Shown piece after piece: positions 34,876-44,451 of a DNA stretch of 64,000 bases. The position numbers and the translations under genes are program-made. The notes below the pieces were generated by a model. That model did not search any database, was not told the DNA's origin, and saw only the letters and a program-made list of their open reading frames with translations. The DNA lies in contig JBGCFI010000054.1 in the NCBI GenBank assembly GCA_045106855.1, forward strand, positions 1-64,000, read 5' to 3'. Every line of letters begins with the position of its first letter. The first letter of the stretch is position 1. The stretch is from Granulosicoccus sp045106855 (lineage in GTDB: Bacteria > Pseudomonadota > Gammaproteobacteria > Granulosicoccales > Granulosicoccaceae).

Positions 34876-35990
34876 TTCATGCGCTCCGTTTTGAGATAGG
34901 ACTTATGCCGTTTAAACATATCTTTCCGGGCGAGCGGAAACAACTCAAACCAAGTTCTTACCTTTAACCAGCGCCCATAAATACCCAACGGCTCAATGAT
35001 GATGATAACAATGAGCAAGGATGCAAAAACTGCATAGTCCAGGCCGGGAATCGTGACATTTCCCAAGCCCATAAAGGATGAAATTTCTTCGCGAATGATC
35101 GTAATAACAACCGGTAACAAGCCGACGACAAGCGCACCAATGTAGGCACCATGGATGGAGCCAAGTCCACCAATCGTTACCATTAACAGCAATTGAATCG
35201 ATATCAGAATCAGGAATGCTTCGTAGTTAAACGCGCCCAGAAAGTGAGCGAGCAGCGCTCCAGCCAGACCAGTGAAGCAACAAGACACGCCGAAAGCTAT
35301 CGACTTGTAGAGCGACACATTGATACCCATTGCCCGCGCTGAGACTTCACTGTCACGGATAGCTGTAAACGCCCGACCGGTTGGAGAACGCAGAAGGTTC
35401 TTGTAAAGCAGCGTTACACCGATAACGACCACCAGGCAAAGCCAGTAAAAGTTATGACCCGAAGCGGCAAATGAAATGGATTGCGCATAGCGGTCAAAGT
35501 CTATACCCAGAAAAGTGATGCCGGGAATGAAGACCCCCTCAATGCCACCCGTCCAGTGCTCGAGCAAAATAATGACATCTTCAACGATGATGCCGAAAGC
35601 AAGGGTGGCGATTGCCAGGTAAATGCCGCTCATGCGCAAGGCAGGAATCGCCACGATTGCACCAATGAAGCCGGAAAACAGGCCGGCCAGAGGAAACGCG
35701 ATCAAAAAGGGTAGACCGGCGTCAATAAAGTTGTACTGCAGATAGGCACCGCACGCTAGAAATGCACCATGTCCCAAGCTCACCTGGCCGGTATGACCAA
35801 CCAGCACCATGAGGCCGAGCCCGGCAAGCGTGAATATCAACACATACGTGAACTCACCGAGCAGGTAGTCGTCGAGGTAAAACGGCCCACAGAAGGCGAC
35901 CAGTGCGAGCAGACCATACAACACCATATCTCGCCTATCTTCAAACAGACGAATATCCTGATCATAGTTGGTCTTAAAGTGATAGCGCAT
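34872..35990 (-). CDS. livM: ABC importer permease, LivM type
   Basis: A 372-residue inner-membrane protein with about nine or ten helices. GLGLMVLVGHTGQVSLGHGAFLACGAY is the LivM channel signature, and FTAIRDSEVSARAMGINVSLYK is the coupling loop that docks on the ATPases. A C-terminal extension after the last helix (YGRWLKVRTWFELFPLARKDMFKRHKSY) is basic and cytoplasmic, as in carboxylate-associated LivM variants. It lies 36 bases after livH and overlaps livG. Confidence 0.93.
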   Translation of the reverse strand: MRYHFKTNYDQDIRLFEDRRDMVLYGLLALVAFCGPFYLDDYLLGEFTYVLIFTLAGLGLMVLVGHTGQVSLGHGAFLACGAYLQYNFIDAGLPFLIAFPLAGLFSGFIGAIVAIPALRMSGIYLAIATLAFGIIVEDVIILLEHWTGGIEGVFIPGITFLGIDFDRYAQSISFAASGHNFYWLCLVVVIGVTLLYKNLLRSPTGRAFTAIRDSEVSARAMGINVSLYKSIAFGVSCCFTGLAGALLAHFLGAFNYEAFLILISIQLLLMVTIGGLGSIHGAYIGALVVGLLPVVITIIREEISSFMGLGNVTIPGLDYAVFASLLIVIIIIEPLGIYGRWLKVRTWFELFPLARKDMFKRHKSYLKTERMK

Positions 35991-36026
35991 ACATCCTCTA
36001 ATTCATGCCTGGACTATTATTCCACG

Positions 36027-36902
36027 CTACACTTTCTTTTGTTGCATCTGGGCGAACAACCCGTTCGGACGCACCACAAGTACAAACAGCATAATCGCAT
36101 AGGGAGCAATCTGACTAAATCCTGACGGCGCAAAGTACTGCGCCATTGGCTCCGCGATACCGATAATGAGCCCTCCGGCAAGTGCACCGGGCAAACTGCC
36201 AAACCCGCCAATCACGGCGGCAGCAAATGCCTTGATCCCCAGCAACCCGGACGCGGGATCAATTGACCCCTTTGAAGCGAACAAAACTCCTGCTACGGTC
36301 GCGCTCAATCCAGCAAGACCCCAGATGAGTGAGCTAATCCGTTTGACAGGAATCCCCATGTAGTAGGCCGCCAGCTGGTTTTGACTTGATGCCTGCATCG
36401 CTATCCCCAGCCGGGTTCGTGCGAAGAAAACATACAAGCTGCCGGTAAGCACCACTGTCACAAGGATGACAAAAGCATCGTCATAACCGAGCACCAGTCC
36501 GGCAAACGTCATTGACTTGCCCGCCATAGGCGTTTCAAGCGACTGGGGTTCATGGCCCCAGATAACGCCAGCAATAAAGCGAAGCACAAAGCCAAGCGCA
36601 ATCGTCAGGATAACAACCGCAAACTGGGGTTGCCCGAATAGCTGGCGAATGACAAAAACCTCGAGCAGGTAGCTCAGAATCACCATGACGATGATCGCCA
36701 TTGCGACCCCAGCGAGGAATGGAAGACCCAGCCAGCCTTCGTTGACAAACGAAAGCGTCACAAACGCGCCGAACATCATCATGTCGCCCTGCGCGAAATT
36801 CACAGCTTCGGTAGCTTTGTAGATCAGCACGAACCCTAAGGCCACGAGTCCGTAGACACAGCCGTTGGCAATACCACCGATCAGGAGTTGAATGACATCC
36901 AC
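36027..36902 (-). CDS. livH: ABC importer permease, LivH type
   Basis: A 291-residue permease heading the operon. The N-terminal GGIANGCVYGLVALGFVLIYKATEAVNFAQGDMMMFGAF is the LivH signature, with several helices after it and the coupling loop AMQASSQNQLAAYYMGIPVKR. Partner of LivM. The promoter should be in 36903-37126, shared with the divergent epimerase gene, but no clear hexamers or ribosome site were seen before the ATG. Confidence 0.93.
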   Translation of the reverse strand: MDVIQLLIGGIANGCVYGLVALGFVLIYKATEAVNFAQGDMMMFGAFVTLSFVNEGWLGLPFLAGVAMAIIVMVILSYLLEVFVIRQLFGQPQFAVVILTIALGFVLRFIAGVIWGHEPQSLETPMAGKSMTFAGLVLGYDDAFVILVTVVLTGSLYVFFARTRLGIAMQASSQNQLAAYYMGIPVKRISSLIWGLAGLSATVAGVLFASKGSIDPASGLLGIKAFAAAVIGGFGSLPGALAGGLIIGIAEPMAQYFAPSGFSQIAPYAIMLFVLVVRPNGLFAQMQQKKV

Positions 36903-37126
36903 AGGGTCACACTGCTTTTTAGATATCCTGAGGGTATCCTATTTGAGCGTAAGGCTGGGAGGGAGAGCGCACAATCGATCCTCGGGTTCGGAATGCCTAC
37001 TCTGCTAACAGAGCTACTCGCAAGCCTACGTACCTCTGATCGTCACTGAACTGACCAAGAGGATCTGGCACGACACTGCCTCGGAAAAATGCATGATAAA
37101 ATCAAGCTTCGAGTGGAGCTCCGAAT

Positions 37127-38116
37127 ATGAAAATTCTAGTAACCGGAAGCGCCGGTCATTTGGGCGAAGCGTTGGTTCGTTCTCTGCGAGCAAGTGGAGA
37201 TCAACCTGTCGGGGTTGACATAAAAGAGTCTGAATTCACAGACTACGTTGGCAATATTGCTGATAGAAAGGTTGTCAACTCATGCATTCAAGGTTGCGAA
37301 TGCGTTATTCACACAGCGACCCTTCACAAACCACACGTAGGTACACACTCAAGACAGGATTTTGTTGATACGAATATTTCTGGCACGTTGAATCTACTCG
37401 AAGCGAGTCTCGACCATGACTGCAAGTCATTTGTCTATACAAGTACAACCAGCACTTTTGGTGACGCCATGATGAGTACATTAGGTGGTCCAGCGGTATG
37501 GGTAACAGAAGACTTACGACCAAAGCCCAAAAACATCTATGGCGTGACCAAGACAACTGCTGAAGAGCTTTGCGAACTCTTCCACCGTAGAGCCGGATTT
37601 CCTTGCGTTGTTCTCAAGATATCCAGATTCTTTCCTGAACAGGATGATTCCAAAAACAAACGAGATCTTTATGAAGATGCCAATCTAAAGGTAAACGAGC
37701 TGCTTTTTCGTCGAGTTGATATAGCAGACGTTGTAGTTGCGCACCAACTGGCAATCGAAAAAGCAACAGAAATTGGCTTTGATAGATTCATTATTTCATG
37801 CTCGACACCATTCAATAAAGCAGATGCAGAGCAACTTGGTATCAACGCACCTGCTGTGCTTGAGCGCTACGTACCGTCGTATTTGGACATCTATGCGGCC
37901 AAAAACTGGAAGATGTTCCCAACCATTAGTCGCGTTTACGACAGTAGTCGAGCCCGAGATCGGTTGGGATGGAAGCCCGAATATACGTTTGCCAAATCAA
38001 TAGAGATGCTATACCAAGGCTCTGATTACAGAAGTGAACTGACACATCAAATAGGCGCTAAACGCTATCACGATACAGAATTCGACGAAGGACCCTATCC
38101 GGTTTCAAGCTTCTAA
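37127..38116 (+). CDS. NAD-dependent epimerase/dehydratase (extended SDR)
   Basis: A 329-residue Rossmann enzyme with TGSAGHLG at 6-13 for NAD(P) binding, YTSTTSTFG holding the catalytic serine region, and the Y-x3-K pair in NIYGVTKTTAEEL. The C-terminal third (DRLGWKPEYTFAKSIEML) is the sugar-nucleotide-epimerase type substrate domain. GGAG lies about 9 bases before the ATG. It is divergent from the liv operon and alone on its strand. No glycan gene is adjacent, so the sugar substrate is unknown. Confidence 0.87.
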   Translation: MKILVTGSAGHLGEALVRSLRASGDQPVGVDIKESEFTDYVGNIADRKVVNSCIQGCECVIHTATLHKPHVGTHSRQDFVDTNISGTLNLLEASLDHDCKSFVYTSTTSTFGDAMMSTLGGPAVWVTEDLRPKPKNIYGVTKTTAEELCELFHRRAGFPCVVLKISRFFPEQDDSKNKRDLYEDANLKVNELLFRRVDIADVVVAHQLAIEKATEIGFDRFIISCSTPFNKADAEQLGINAPAVLERYVPSYLDIYAAKNWKMFPTISRVYDSSRARDRLGWKPEYTFAKSIEMLYQGSDYRSELTHQIGAKRYHDTEFDEGPYPVSSF

Positions 38117-38314
38117 ATTCAGCGTTAGTAATTTGCAGCCCGGGTTGCATAGGGAACAAGACAGAAGGAGAGTTTCAGATGAAGGAGAATTCCTTCTGCT
38201 GCATTAAAGAGCCATCTCGATATAGCGTTCACCAGATTTAACAGGTCTTGCCCTCTTCCTGAACTTCGCTCAATCCAAAACAACATACTTTATATCCTTT
38301 TTGAGGTTTCAAGA

Positions 38315-39214
38315 CTACGCCCGCAGCCTGTTCACGAGCAAGTCGTCACGCAGAATATCGCTCTGTAGAGCGGTGAACTCTCCGACATCCCAGTTGGCAC
38401 TCAGGTATCGCCCCTTAGCCCAATCCGCGCCTCCAGAGCTTAGCCAGACTGCGAAGCACGCCGCCAGATCCGGTTTGTCGACAAGATATTCGTGCATATG
38501 CTCGGGCATGCTATGCCCAATTTCAGTCGCAACACCACCGGGGTGAAGTGCAAAACATTTGATGCCATCCTCCTCATGATCACTTTGCACGAACTCACAC
38601 AGACGGTTTATCGCATGTTTGGATGTTTGATAGTCAGACGCACCTGGCATCACGAACTGAGCACCGATTGATGAGACAAGAATAAGATGGCCGCCACTGC
38701 GCCCTTCGGACGCCCGCAACTTGGCACTCACAATAAGATGAGGCAACGAATAACGGATAACGTGATAGCTGCCCTGCATATTGACCTCCCAGTTGCGCCA
38801 CCACCCTTCCGGATCGCTCTCGCCAATTTTGACCCAAGGTCCAAGGTATCCCGCATTGGCATCAGCCACATCAATTCCACCGAACTGCGCAACGCAGTCC
38901 TCTATCGCCGCCTCGACTTGCCCGGCATCCGTAACATCACAAATCGAGTAAGCGCATAGCGTATCTGGGTTGGCTCTTTTCACAAGGCTTTGTGTGTCTT
39001 GAAGGGCATCCTTTGAACGCGCTGTTAGATAGACCGCTTTGGCACCCGCCTCTGCAAAAGCCGTGGCGGTAGCTTGGCCGATTCCCTTTGACGCACCTGA
39101 AATAAAGATGACTTTACCCACTGCGCTGCCATTGAGGGCTGTCAGTGGATCGATAGCATCATAGCGATCGTGATGCTCGGTAAGGTCGAGGAATTGTGAT
39201 TGGATGGACGACAT
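38315..39214 (-). CDS. short-chain dehydrogenase/reductase
   Basis: A classical SDR of 299 residues: an N-terminal lead of about 35 residues, then KVIFISGASKGIGQ (coenzyme motif TGxxxGxG with Ser), NAG in ADANAGYLGPW, the catalytic serine in LILVSSIGAQF and Y-x3-K in DYQTSKHAI. CAGGAG at 39222-39227 sits 7 bases before ATG 39214 but only 1 base before the upstream ATG 39220, so 39214 is chosen. It is divergent from an AraC-type regulator 155 bases away, a common regulator-target pair. The substrate is unknown. Confidence 0.87.
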   Translation of the reverse strand: MSSIQSQFLDLTEHHDRYDAIDPLTALNGSAVGKVIFISGASKGIGQATATAFAEAGAKAVYLTARSKDALQDTQSLVKRANPDTLCAYSICDVTDAGQVEAAIEDCVAQFGGIDVADANAGYLGPWVKIGESDPEGWWRNWEVNMQGSYHVIRYSLPHLIVSAKLRASEGRSGGHLILVSSIGAQFVMPGASDYQTSKHAINRLCEFVQSDHEEDGIKCFALHPGGVATEIGHSMPEHMHEYLVDKPDLAACFAVWLSSGGADWAKGRYLSANWDVGEFTALQSDILRDDLLVNRLRA

Positions 39215-39221
39215 GGACATA

Positions 39222-39227
39222 CTCCTG
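39222..39227 (-). promoter_or_regulatory. ribosome site deciding the SDR start
   Basis: CAGGAG on the minus strand, 7 bases from ATG 39214, too close to ATG 39220 to serve it. Confidence 0.55.
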
Positions 39228-39369
39228 ATTGTTTGAAACACAAGATAGCCGCCATGGCGCTTTAATGCCTGCCACTTTCTCCTGACGATCTGCCTATTTC
39301 TCCAAACGAATGATTTAATCTCTACATCTCGGTGACAGGTTTGCTATGGTTTGGATCAAGGAGACACTA

Positions 39370-40263
39370 ATGGATCTGACACACTTCATCAACCTGGCGA
39401 CTCAGTACAACACTGATGATTCAGGTAAATTTAAAGATTTACCCAGTCTATCCATCTATTGTCGGGATAGTGTCAGCGAAATTGAGGCTGTGATATACGA
39501 ACCGGTCGTTTGCCTGATCCTGCAAGGCAGTAAAGTCACATCCATAGGTGATCAACGAGTGGACCTGCGTCCCGGTGACGCGCTTCTGGTCAGTCACGAC
39601 TTGCCTGTCGTGTCCCGGATAACCAAGGCTAGCAAAGCAAAGCCGTATATGGCACTTATCCTGTCTCTCGACTTGGGTTTGGTTCGCAGCCTTTATGATC
39701 AAGTTGCGGATGTAAGCCAGCTCGGGGCTGAACCACGCTCATTGTCGGCGTGGCAAGCCGATCCTTTGTGGCTTGCGCCGCTTGTCAGGTATATCGAACT
39801 TATGAACAACCCGATGGATGTGCAGGTCCTCGGGCCGTCTATCCTGCGCGAAATTCATTATCGACTCTTGCTGTCACCAATCGGACAGATGCTTCAGCGC
39901 CTTATGATCGCCGATAGCCATGCCAGCCGGATAGCCAAGGCAATTCACGTTTTGCGTAGAGAGTTCCGGTCACCCATCACCGTGTCAGACCTTGCCAATC
40001 GAGCGGGTATGAGCCCGTCATCCTTTCACCAGCACTTCAAGTCGATCACGGGCACAACGCCGCTGCAATATCAAAAAGACCTGCGCCTGATCGAGGCGCG
40101 CGCGTTGCTCATAGAGAAAGGGCAGTCGGTTTCCGAAGCTGCATACACCGTGGGCTACGAAAGCCCGACGCATTTCAGTCGTGACTACAGCAAGAAGTTC
40201 AGTGTGCCTCCCAGCCGGGATGGAAATGGTGCTAGTTCGCCTCCCCATACCGCGTTACTTTGA
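39370..40263 (+). CDS. AraC family transcriptional regulator
   Basis: A 297-residue activator. The N-terminal half matches the AraC_N ligand-binding cupin (YEPVVCLILQGSKVTSIGDQ and RPGDALLVSHDLPVVSRI). The C-terminal pair of helix-turn-helix motifs includes ITVSDLANRAGMSPSSFHQHFKS and VSEAAYTVGYESPTHFSRDYSKKF. AAGGAG about 8 bases before ATG 39370 fixes the start, although the frame is open 8 codons further. Divergent placement implies control of the neighbouring SDR gene, and perhaps the LysE exporter gene downstream. Regulators of this group respond to small organic molecules. Confidence 0.9.
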   Translation: MDLTHFINLATQYNTDDSGKFKDLPSLSIYCRDSVSEIEAVIYEPVVCLILQGSKVTSIGDQRVDLRPGDALLVSHDLPVVSRITKASKAKPYMALILSLDLGLVRSLYDQVADVSQLGAEPRSLSAWQADPLWLAPLVRYIELMNNPMDVQVLGPSILREIHYRLLLSPIGQMLQRLMIADSHASRIAKAIHVLRREFRSPITVSDLANRAGMSPSSFHQHFKSITGTTPLQYQKDLRLIEARALLIEKGQSVSEAAYTVGYESPTHFSRDYSKKFSVPPSRDGNGASSPPHTALL

Positions 40264-40436
40264 AGTTTAACAACGGGTCAGTTACCGTCGTTCGCTATAC
40301 TTGAAACAAGTTGGGAAAGATAATCTGTGAATGTTGCGGTCTGCCAGGAACTGGTGGTCAGTGGTTGGTAGAACATTGAACACTATTGATTATCACTTTA
40401 CCTGACGATCAAAGCCTTGGAATGAAGGAAATACTG

Positions 40437-41069
40437 ATGTTAGAAGCCTATTTATTTACCTTATTAGGGGTCGCTGCAGCACAAGCCGCACCCGGGCCCA
40501 ATCTGATGGCCGTTGCTTCTGCTGGTATCGGGCAAGGTCGCCGACCAGCATTGCTGGTTACACTTGGTATTTCAACCGGCATGCTGATATGGGCAGTTGC
40601 GGTGTCATTTGGTCTGGGAACTCTTTTTACGTCGTACCCGCTGTCATTGATCGCACTAAAAATTATAGGCGGTAGCTATCTGCTATGGCTCGCTCTTCGC
40701 GCTTTTAAATCTTCCATGACTAACAATCCTGCAAAAATTTTTTCTGATGATCGTAGTCACACAAATTCCGCGAGTTGGAAGCGTGGGCTTTTGGTCGTAC
40801 TAACCAACCCGAAAGCGGCACTCATGTGGTCCGCGGTAGCTACATTTTTGTTTGGCTCAGGCCTTGACACATGGCAAGTCGCCCTATTCGGTCCAATAGG
40901 AGCCACCAGTGGTTTTCTGATTTATGGCTGTTACGCTGTGTTGTTCTCTACCGGGGCTGCAATCAGCTTCTATAAGCGCTTCTCTCGATGGTTTGAGTCT
41001 ATCTTCAGTGCAGCATTTGCTCTGTTGGGGGGCAAGCTATTGTTTGACGGGTTACGGGCCATTCGGTAG
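40437..41069 (+). CDS. LysE/RhtB family exporter
   Basis: A 210-residue membrane protein with six predicted helices. The N-terminal AAQAAPGPNLMAVASAGIGQGRRPALLVTLGISTG is the LysE/RhtB signature, and the VVLTNPKAALMW motif follows in the middle. Family members export amino acids, homoserine lactones or related compounds. AAGGA 8 bases before ATG 40437 selects that start over two upstream codons. It follows the AraC gene on the same strand after 173 bases. The substrate cannot be told from sequence. Confidence 0.88.
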   Translation: MLEAYLFTLLGVAAAQAAPGPNLMAVASAGIGQGRRPALLVTLGISTGMLIWAVAVSFGLGTLFTSYPLSLIALKIIGGSYLLWLALRAFKSSMTNNPAKIFSDDRSHTNSASWKRGLLVVLTNPKAALMWSAVATFLFGSGLDTWQVALFGPIGATSGFLIYGCYAVLFSTGAAISFYKRFSRWFESIFSAAFALLGGKLLFDGLRAIR

Positions 41070-41226
41070 AGCGATTTAATATAAATCAGATTTCGGTGTA
41101 ATTCCCAATCTGGAACAGTTGCTACTTTCACTAATGACAGCTTGCATCCAAGGGTAAGGACAGATTCAACTGAAGCCGAACACCGAATGCTGTAACAAGT
41201 ACTGGCGTACTCGGTTTGCCGATACG

Positions 41227-43410
41227 TCAAAAACAAATATTCGGTGCGCGCCCTACAATCAGATCAATCTGCGTTGCGCGATTTTCCGGACTACCACTTG
41301 AACGGGCGACCTCCAGAATACTTTCCACAACCGCCACACAAGCCGGCTGATTTCCAGAACCAAGTTGCCTTGCAAGAGTCCGCGCGTAACCTGGAGTGAA
41401 GTCAGCGGGTTCTACATTGCGCCTTGCAACTTGCACGGCAGGTTTTGCAGCAGCTATGACTGGCGCGGATTTCCGCTCAATGCATTCAGGAGGATTCAAT
41501 TCTCCGCGACAATGGACTGGGCGTTTAGTAAGCATGGCAAACACGCTGTTCTCTGCTTCGCTACCCGGCGAAAGATCTTCAAAATGTCCAACAATAGATT
41601 CACCGTAACCCGCCTCGTCTGCTGTTATCTGATTCATGGCATTAGCGGAACCCAAGAGGCTGAACGCAAATTCCTCTTGAGGGGTTGTCGCACCCGGCTC
41701 TACCAGCCCGATGGTCATTCTGGGTTTAACTCGTATTGCCCTCATCAACTCACGCGACTCTTCACGCAGGGTATAGGCAACGCCGCTAGTACCAATTTGC
41801 CGGCAATCTGCCGGGAGCTGCAGTGTTTCTCCACCCAACTTGAATAACAGAGATTGATCGTTACATGTCAAATCCATTGCCACAAAGAGAGTGTGGGCTG
41901 TTTTCCCATCATGAACGACAAAGGCTGCATCGTTGTTCTGTGCTGACTTACGATAACGCGATAGAGAATAACCCATAGGACGTGAATCGATTTCATCGCT
42001 TACTACCCAGTCTCTTGAGGCAGTCGTTTCTCTTTCTCTTGCAATGTAGTCTCTGCGTGTTTTTTCCATGGCTTTGCTAAGGTCAACTTGATCCTGCCCC
42101 AGCCATCCAAGCACACCTTGAGTATCACATCCGCAAGCCAATAGCTGACCATATACGGTTTTCAAGCCATCGGTAAACAGTGCTCCTTCAAGAGATAGAT
42201 ACTCGTTGGACTCTGCATCAAGTTCCTGTACCACTAGTAATTCCGCATGAGTACCGGACAACCAATCAACTAACTCGGACTCACTCATGCTATCACCAGG
42301 CTCTACAATCATGACGAAACTGTCTCCGGAACTAGTCTCAACTGTTGCATGGATACTTGACGGTATTTCATCTTCAATCAACTTAACTGCAGCTATCGCA
42401 GGGGCACCATAACTTCGTTGTAATGCCGAGAGTGCGCGTTCATCGGGTGACGTGCCATCCAGATCAACGGCATGATAGTGAACCGGCAGTGTCTCGTCAG
42501 CTGCGAGATACTCAAATTCAACAACGTCATCACCTGTGGACCAGTAAATATACTTATCAGCGTCACTACCTAATATGGTCCGATCAGCGTTCAATCGCGA
42601 CACCTGAGCTTGTTCATTCGGCACCCAGTCCTCGTCTGACACAAAGGGGTAACTTTTGCCTTTATAGTCGAATTGATCAGGCAAATCACCACTGTATCCA
42701 AGATTTTTCCTGAGATAATCACCCGTCAATTGACCATCAGGATTATGTTCCGGATTGTAAAGTTTCCCAGTGGGCAATACAGCCTCCACGCACTTGCCAA
42801 TACTAGTCACGTTGTATAACTGCCCTTCCTCATCGTCCGTCTGCCTCCAGACTACGGCCGGACAAACGACACTATCGATTACTACAGTTCCGATAGAATA
42901 AACTTCTAATTGCACGGTTTTCAAGAATTCCTCTACCGCCCAATCCATGACCGATGCATCGTCACATAATGATTGAGCGAGATTCAATTTTTCTGATTCA
43001 GCCTCGCTGTCTGGTTCGACATCTGTCGACTGATCGGGCCGTATTACCGTTAACTCCCGATCTTCCACCTCTGCGGCGCTTTCAGTATCATAAGTTGAAA
43101 TACAATAATAGTTTTTTACAAACGACCGTCTGAGATCCGCAGCACTAGCAAGCACCTCTTTCGATAGTTGGCACGACCCTCCGAATTCATTCAACAATCC
43201 GTTACTGACATCCACCGAACTGATATCGATCTTTACACCCGGGATATCCAAAGTGCATTCATCAACCGTATCCTCTTCAGAAAGCTCAACCTCTTCGAGT
43301 ACCGCCACCTCTACTTCCGGCTCTGGCTCAGAGTTACATGCCACGCAGACAATTGCGGATAGCAGGATAGTGGTTAGCTTGGATAGCACTCCTTTGGTCG
43401 TCGATTTCAC
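41227..43410 (-). CDS. large lipoprotein of unknown family
   Basis: A 727-residue protein with a lipobox ending CVAC near residue 25 (ILLSAIVCVAC), followed by a very acidic linker (NSEPEPEVEVAVLEEVELSEED). The mature part contains many paired cysteines (such as CGCD and CRGELNPPEC), acidic beta-rich segments, and a C-terminal helical tail ending with a cysteine (RAPNICF). No known domain was recognised. It is the last of three minus-strand genes after the PspA-like and pilin-like proteins, but a 266-base gap with its own palindrome suggests a separate promoter. Probably anchored in the outer membrane, since the residue after the lipid cysteine is Asn rather than Asp. Function unknown. Confidence 0.75.
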   Translation of the reverse strand: MKSTTKGVLSKLTTILLSAIVCVACNSEPEPEVEVAVLEEVELSEEDTVDECTLDIPGVKIDISSVDVSNGLLNEFGGSCQLSKEVLASAADLRRSFVKNYYCISTYDTESAAEVEDRELTVIRPDQSTDVEPDSEAESEKLNLAQSLCDDASVMDWAVEEFLKTVQLEVYSIGTVVIDSVVCPAVVWRQTDDEEGQLYNVTSIGKCVEAVLPTGKLYNPEHNPDGQLTGDYLRKNLGYSGDLPDQFDYKGKSYPFVSDEDWVPNEQAQVSRLNADRTILGSDADKYIYWSTGDDVVEFEYLAADETLPVHYHAVDLDGTSPDERALSALQRSYGAPAIAAVKLIEDEIPSSIHATVETSSGDSFVMIVEPGDSMSESELVDWLSGTHAELLVVQELDAESNEYLSLEGALFTDGLKTVYGQLLACGCDTQGVLGWLGQDQVDLSKAMEKTRRDYIARERETTASRDWVVSDEIDSRPMGYSLSRYRKSAQNNDAAFVVHDGKTAHTLFVAMDLTCNDQSLLFKLGGETLQLPADCRQIGTSGVAYTLREESRELMRAIRVKPRMTIGLVEPGATTPQEEFAFSLLGSANAMNQITADEAGYGESIVGHFEDLSPGSEAENSVFAMLTKRPVHCRGELNPPECIERKSAPVIAAAKPAVQVARRNVEPADFTPGYARTLARQLGSGNQPACVAVVESILEVARSSGSPENRATQIDLIVGRAPNICF

Positions 43411-43566
43411 TGAAAAGCCTGTATTTGCGTTTAGCTTCTCGGTTTATCGACATATCGTGCACATCTATTAGTTGGTAGGGTACTTACGTAACTCTACAGC
43501 AATCCTTCAACAACGCAGACTTTATCTGTTTTCGGGAACCTGAAATCATCGACCCCTGACAATCAG

Positions 43567-43582
43567 AACATTTGACAATGTT
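43567..43582. promoter_or_regulatory. operator-like palindrome before the large lipoprotein gene
   Basis: AACATT and AATGTT are perfect 6-base arms around TGAC, about 157 bases before the lipoprotein start and within the gap separating it from the pilin-like gene. It may be a regulator site or part of a transcript end. No T-run follows. Confidence 0.3.
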
Positions 43583-43676
43583 ACTGTTTACTTCAATTCA
43601 CTACCGACCATCATATCGAATTGCAGTTTACAGACATTCATCATGAATAATGTATTGGTTAGCCTCAGCTTGCAAA

Positions 43677-44396
43677 TTAATAAACCATACAATCGGAACT
43701 GGCTAGAACATAGGCCGGCAAATTAGAGTAACAATCCCATTCGACATTATTGCCGCCCATAACCAGTTTAGGCACGAGTTTCAATTCAATTGACTTGCCA
43801 AATTTTTCTGGAAGCTGAGCGACGATAGCACCATTTTCACCAATATCCAAACCACTAATATTGCTGCTTACCATGGTCTTCGCATCCAGACCCAGATCAC
43901 CGATACTTGTTGGGAACGCACCACGTTCATAGAGGTACATAGTGACCATCATTTTCACAGTCGTTATATCAGCCAATGCACTACCGAGCATAGCTTTCTT
44001 ATGGAACAAACCGCCGGACACCATTCCCGACGATAGAACCGATGTTGCATCATCGGGCCGAACTGGCTGTGAAAGCAACAAATTATTGGCGGCATATAGA
44101 ACCGCACATACAATCAGAATGACACTCGCAAGCTTCAGTCCTGATGACGTCAGCCAGCTAGCCTTGCTCTCATGCGAGACAGGTGAATCAGCAATCACCG
44201 TAGAGCGGGCCAGCTCTTTAGCGATGCCTCGAATATCCTCAACAGAGACGCTTGTATATTCTGCGAGTGTCTCTATCGTACTCTCGAGATGCTTATTGTT
44301 CAGCCGCAGCGTATCTTCACGCCCCTCCAGGGCCATAACGCGCCGAACCAACTCGGAATGAAGGCTGTCATTCACCTCACTATCAGACTGTTGCAC
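43677..44396 (-). CDS. coiled-coil/single-TM protein with a pilin-like C-terminal domain
   Basis: The 239-residue protein has three parts. Residues 1-75 are a cytoplasmic-looking helical, coiled-coil region (VRRVMALEGREDTLRLNNKHLESTIETLAEY). One membrane segment follows near 91-108 (LASVILIVCAVLYAANNLL). From about 140 the exported part resembles a type IV pilin head: ITTVKMMVTMYLYERGAFPTSIGDLGL, then a VEWDCYSNLPAYVLASSDC ending with a paired cysteine loop, as in PilA-type proteins. Pilins normally carry the membrane helix at the extreme N-terminus after a prepilin cleavage site; here it is internal and no such site is visible. The gene follows the PspA-like gene after 55 bases. The arrangement looks like a membrane-tethered pilin derivative rather than a pilus subunit. 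Confidence 0.7.
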   Translation of the reverse strand: MQQSDSEVNDSLHSELVRRVMALEGREDTLRLNNKHLESTIETLAEYTSVSVEDIRGIAKELARSTVIADSPVSHESKASWLTSSGLKLASVILIVCAVLYAANNLLLSQPVRPDDATSVLSSGMVSGGLFHKKAMLGSALADITTVKMMVTMYLYERGAFPTSIGDLGLDAKTMVSSNISGLDIGENGAIVAQLPEKFGKSIELKLVPKLVMGGNNVEWDCYSNLPAYVLASSDCMVY

Positions 44397-44451
44397 TTAC
44401 ACCCACCCAAACACCGTTATCAATCAGAATCTATAGCTCTAGCCCCTGTCA

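Noticed and set aside
37066..37080. TGGCACG-N4-TGCC as a sigma-54 promoter before the epimerase gene
   Set aside because: The GG-to-GC distance is one base too short; sigma-54 promoters do not tolerate that.
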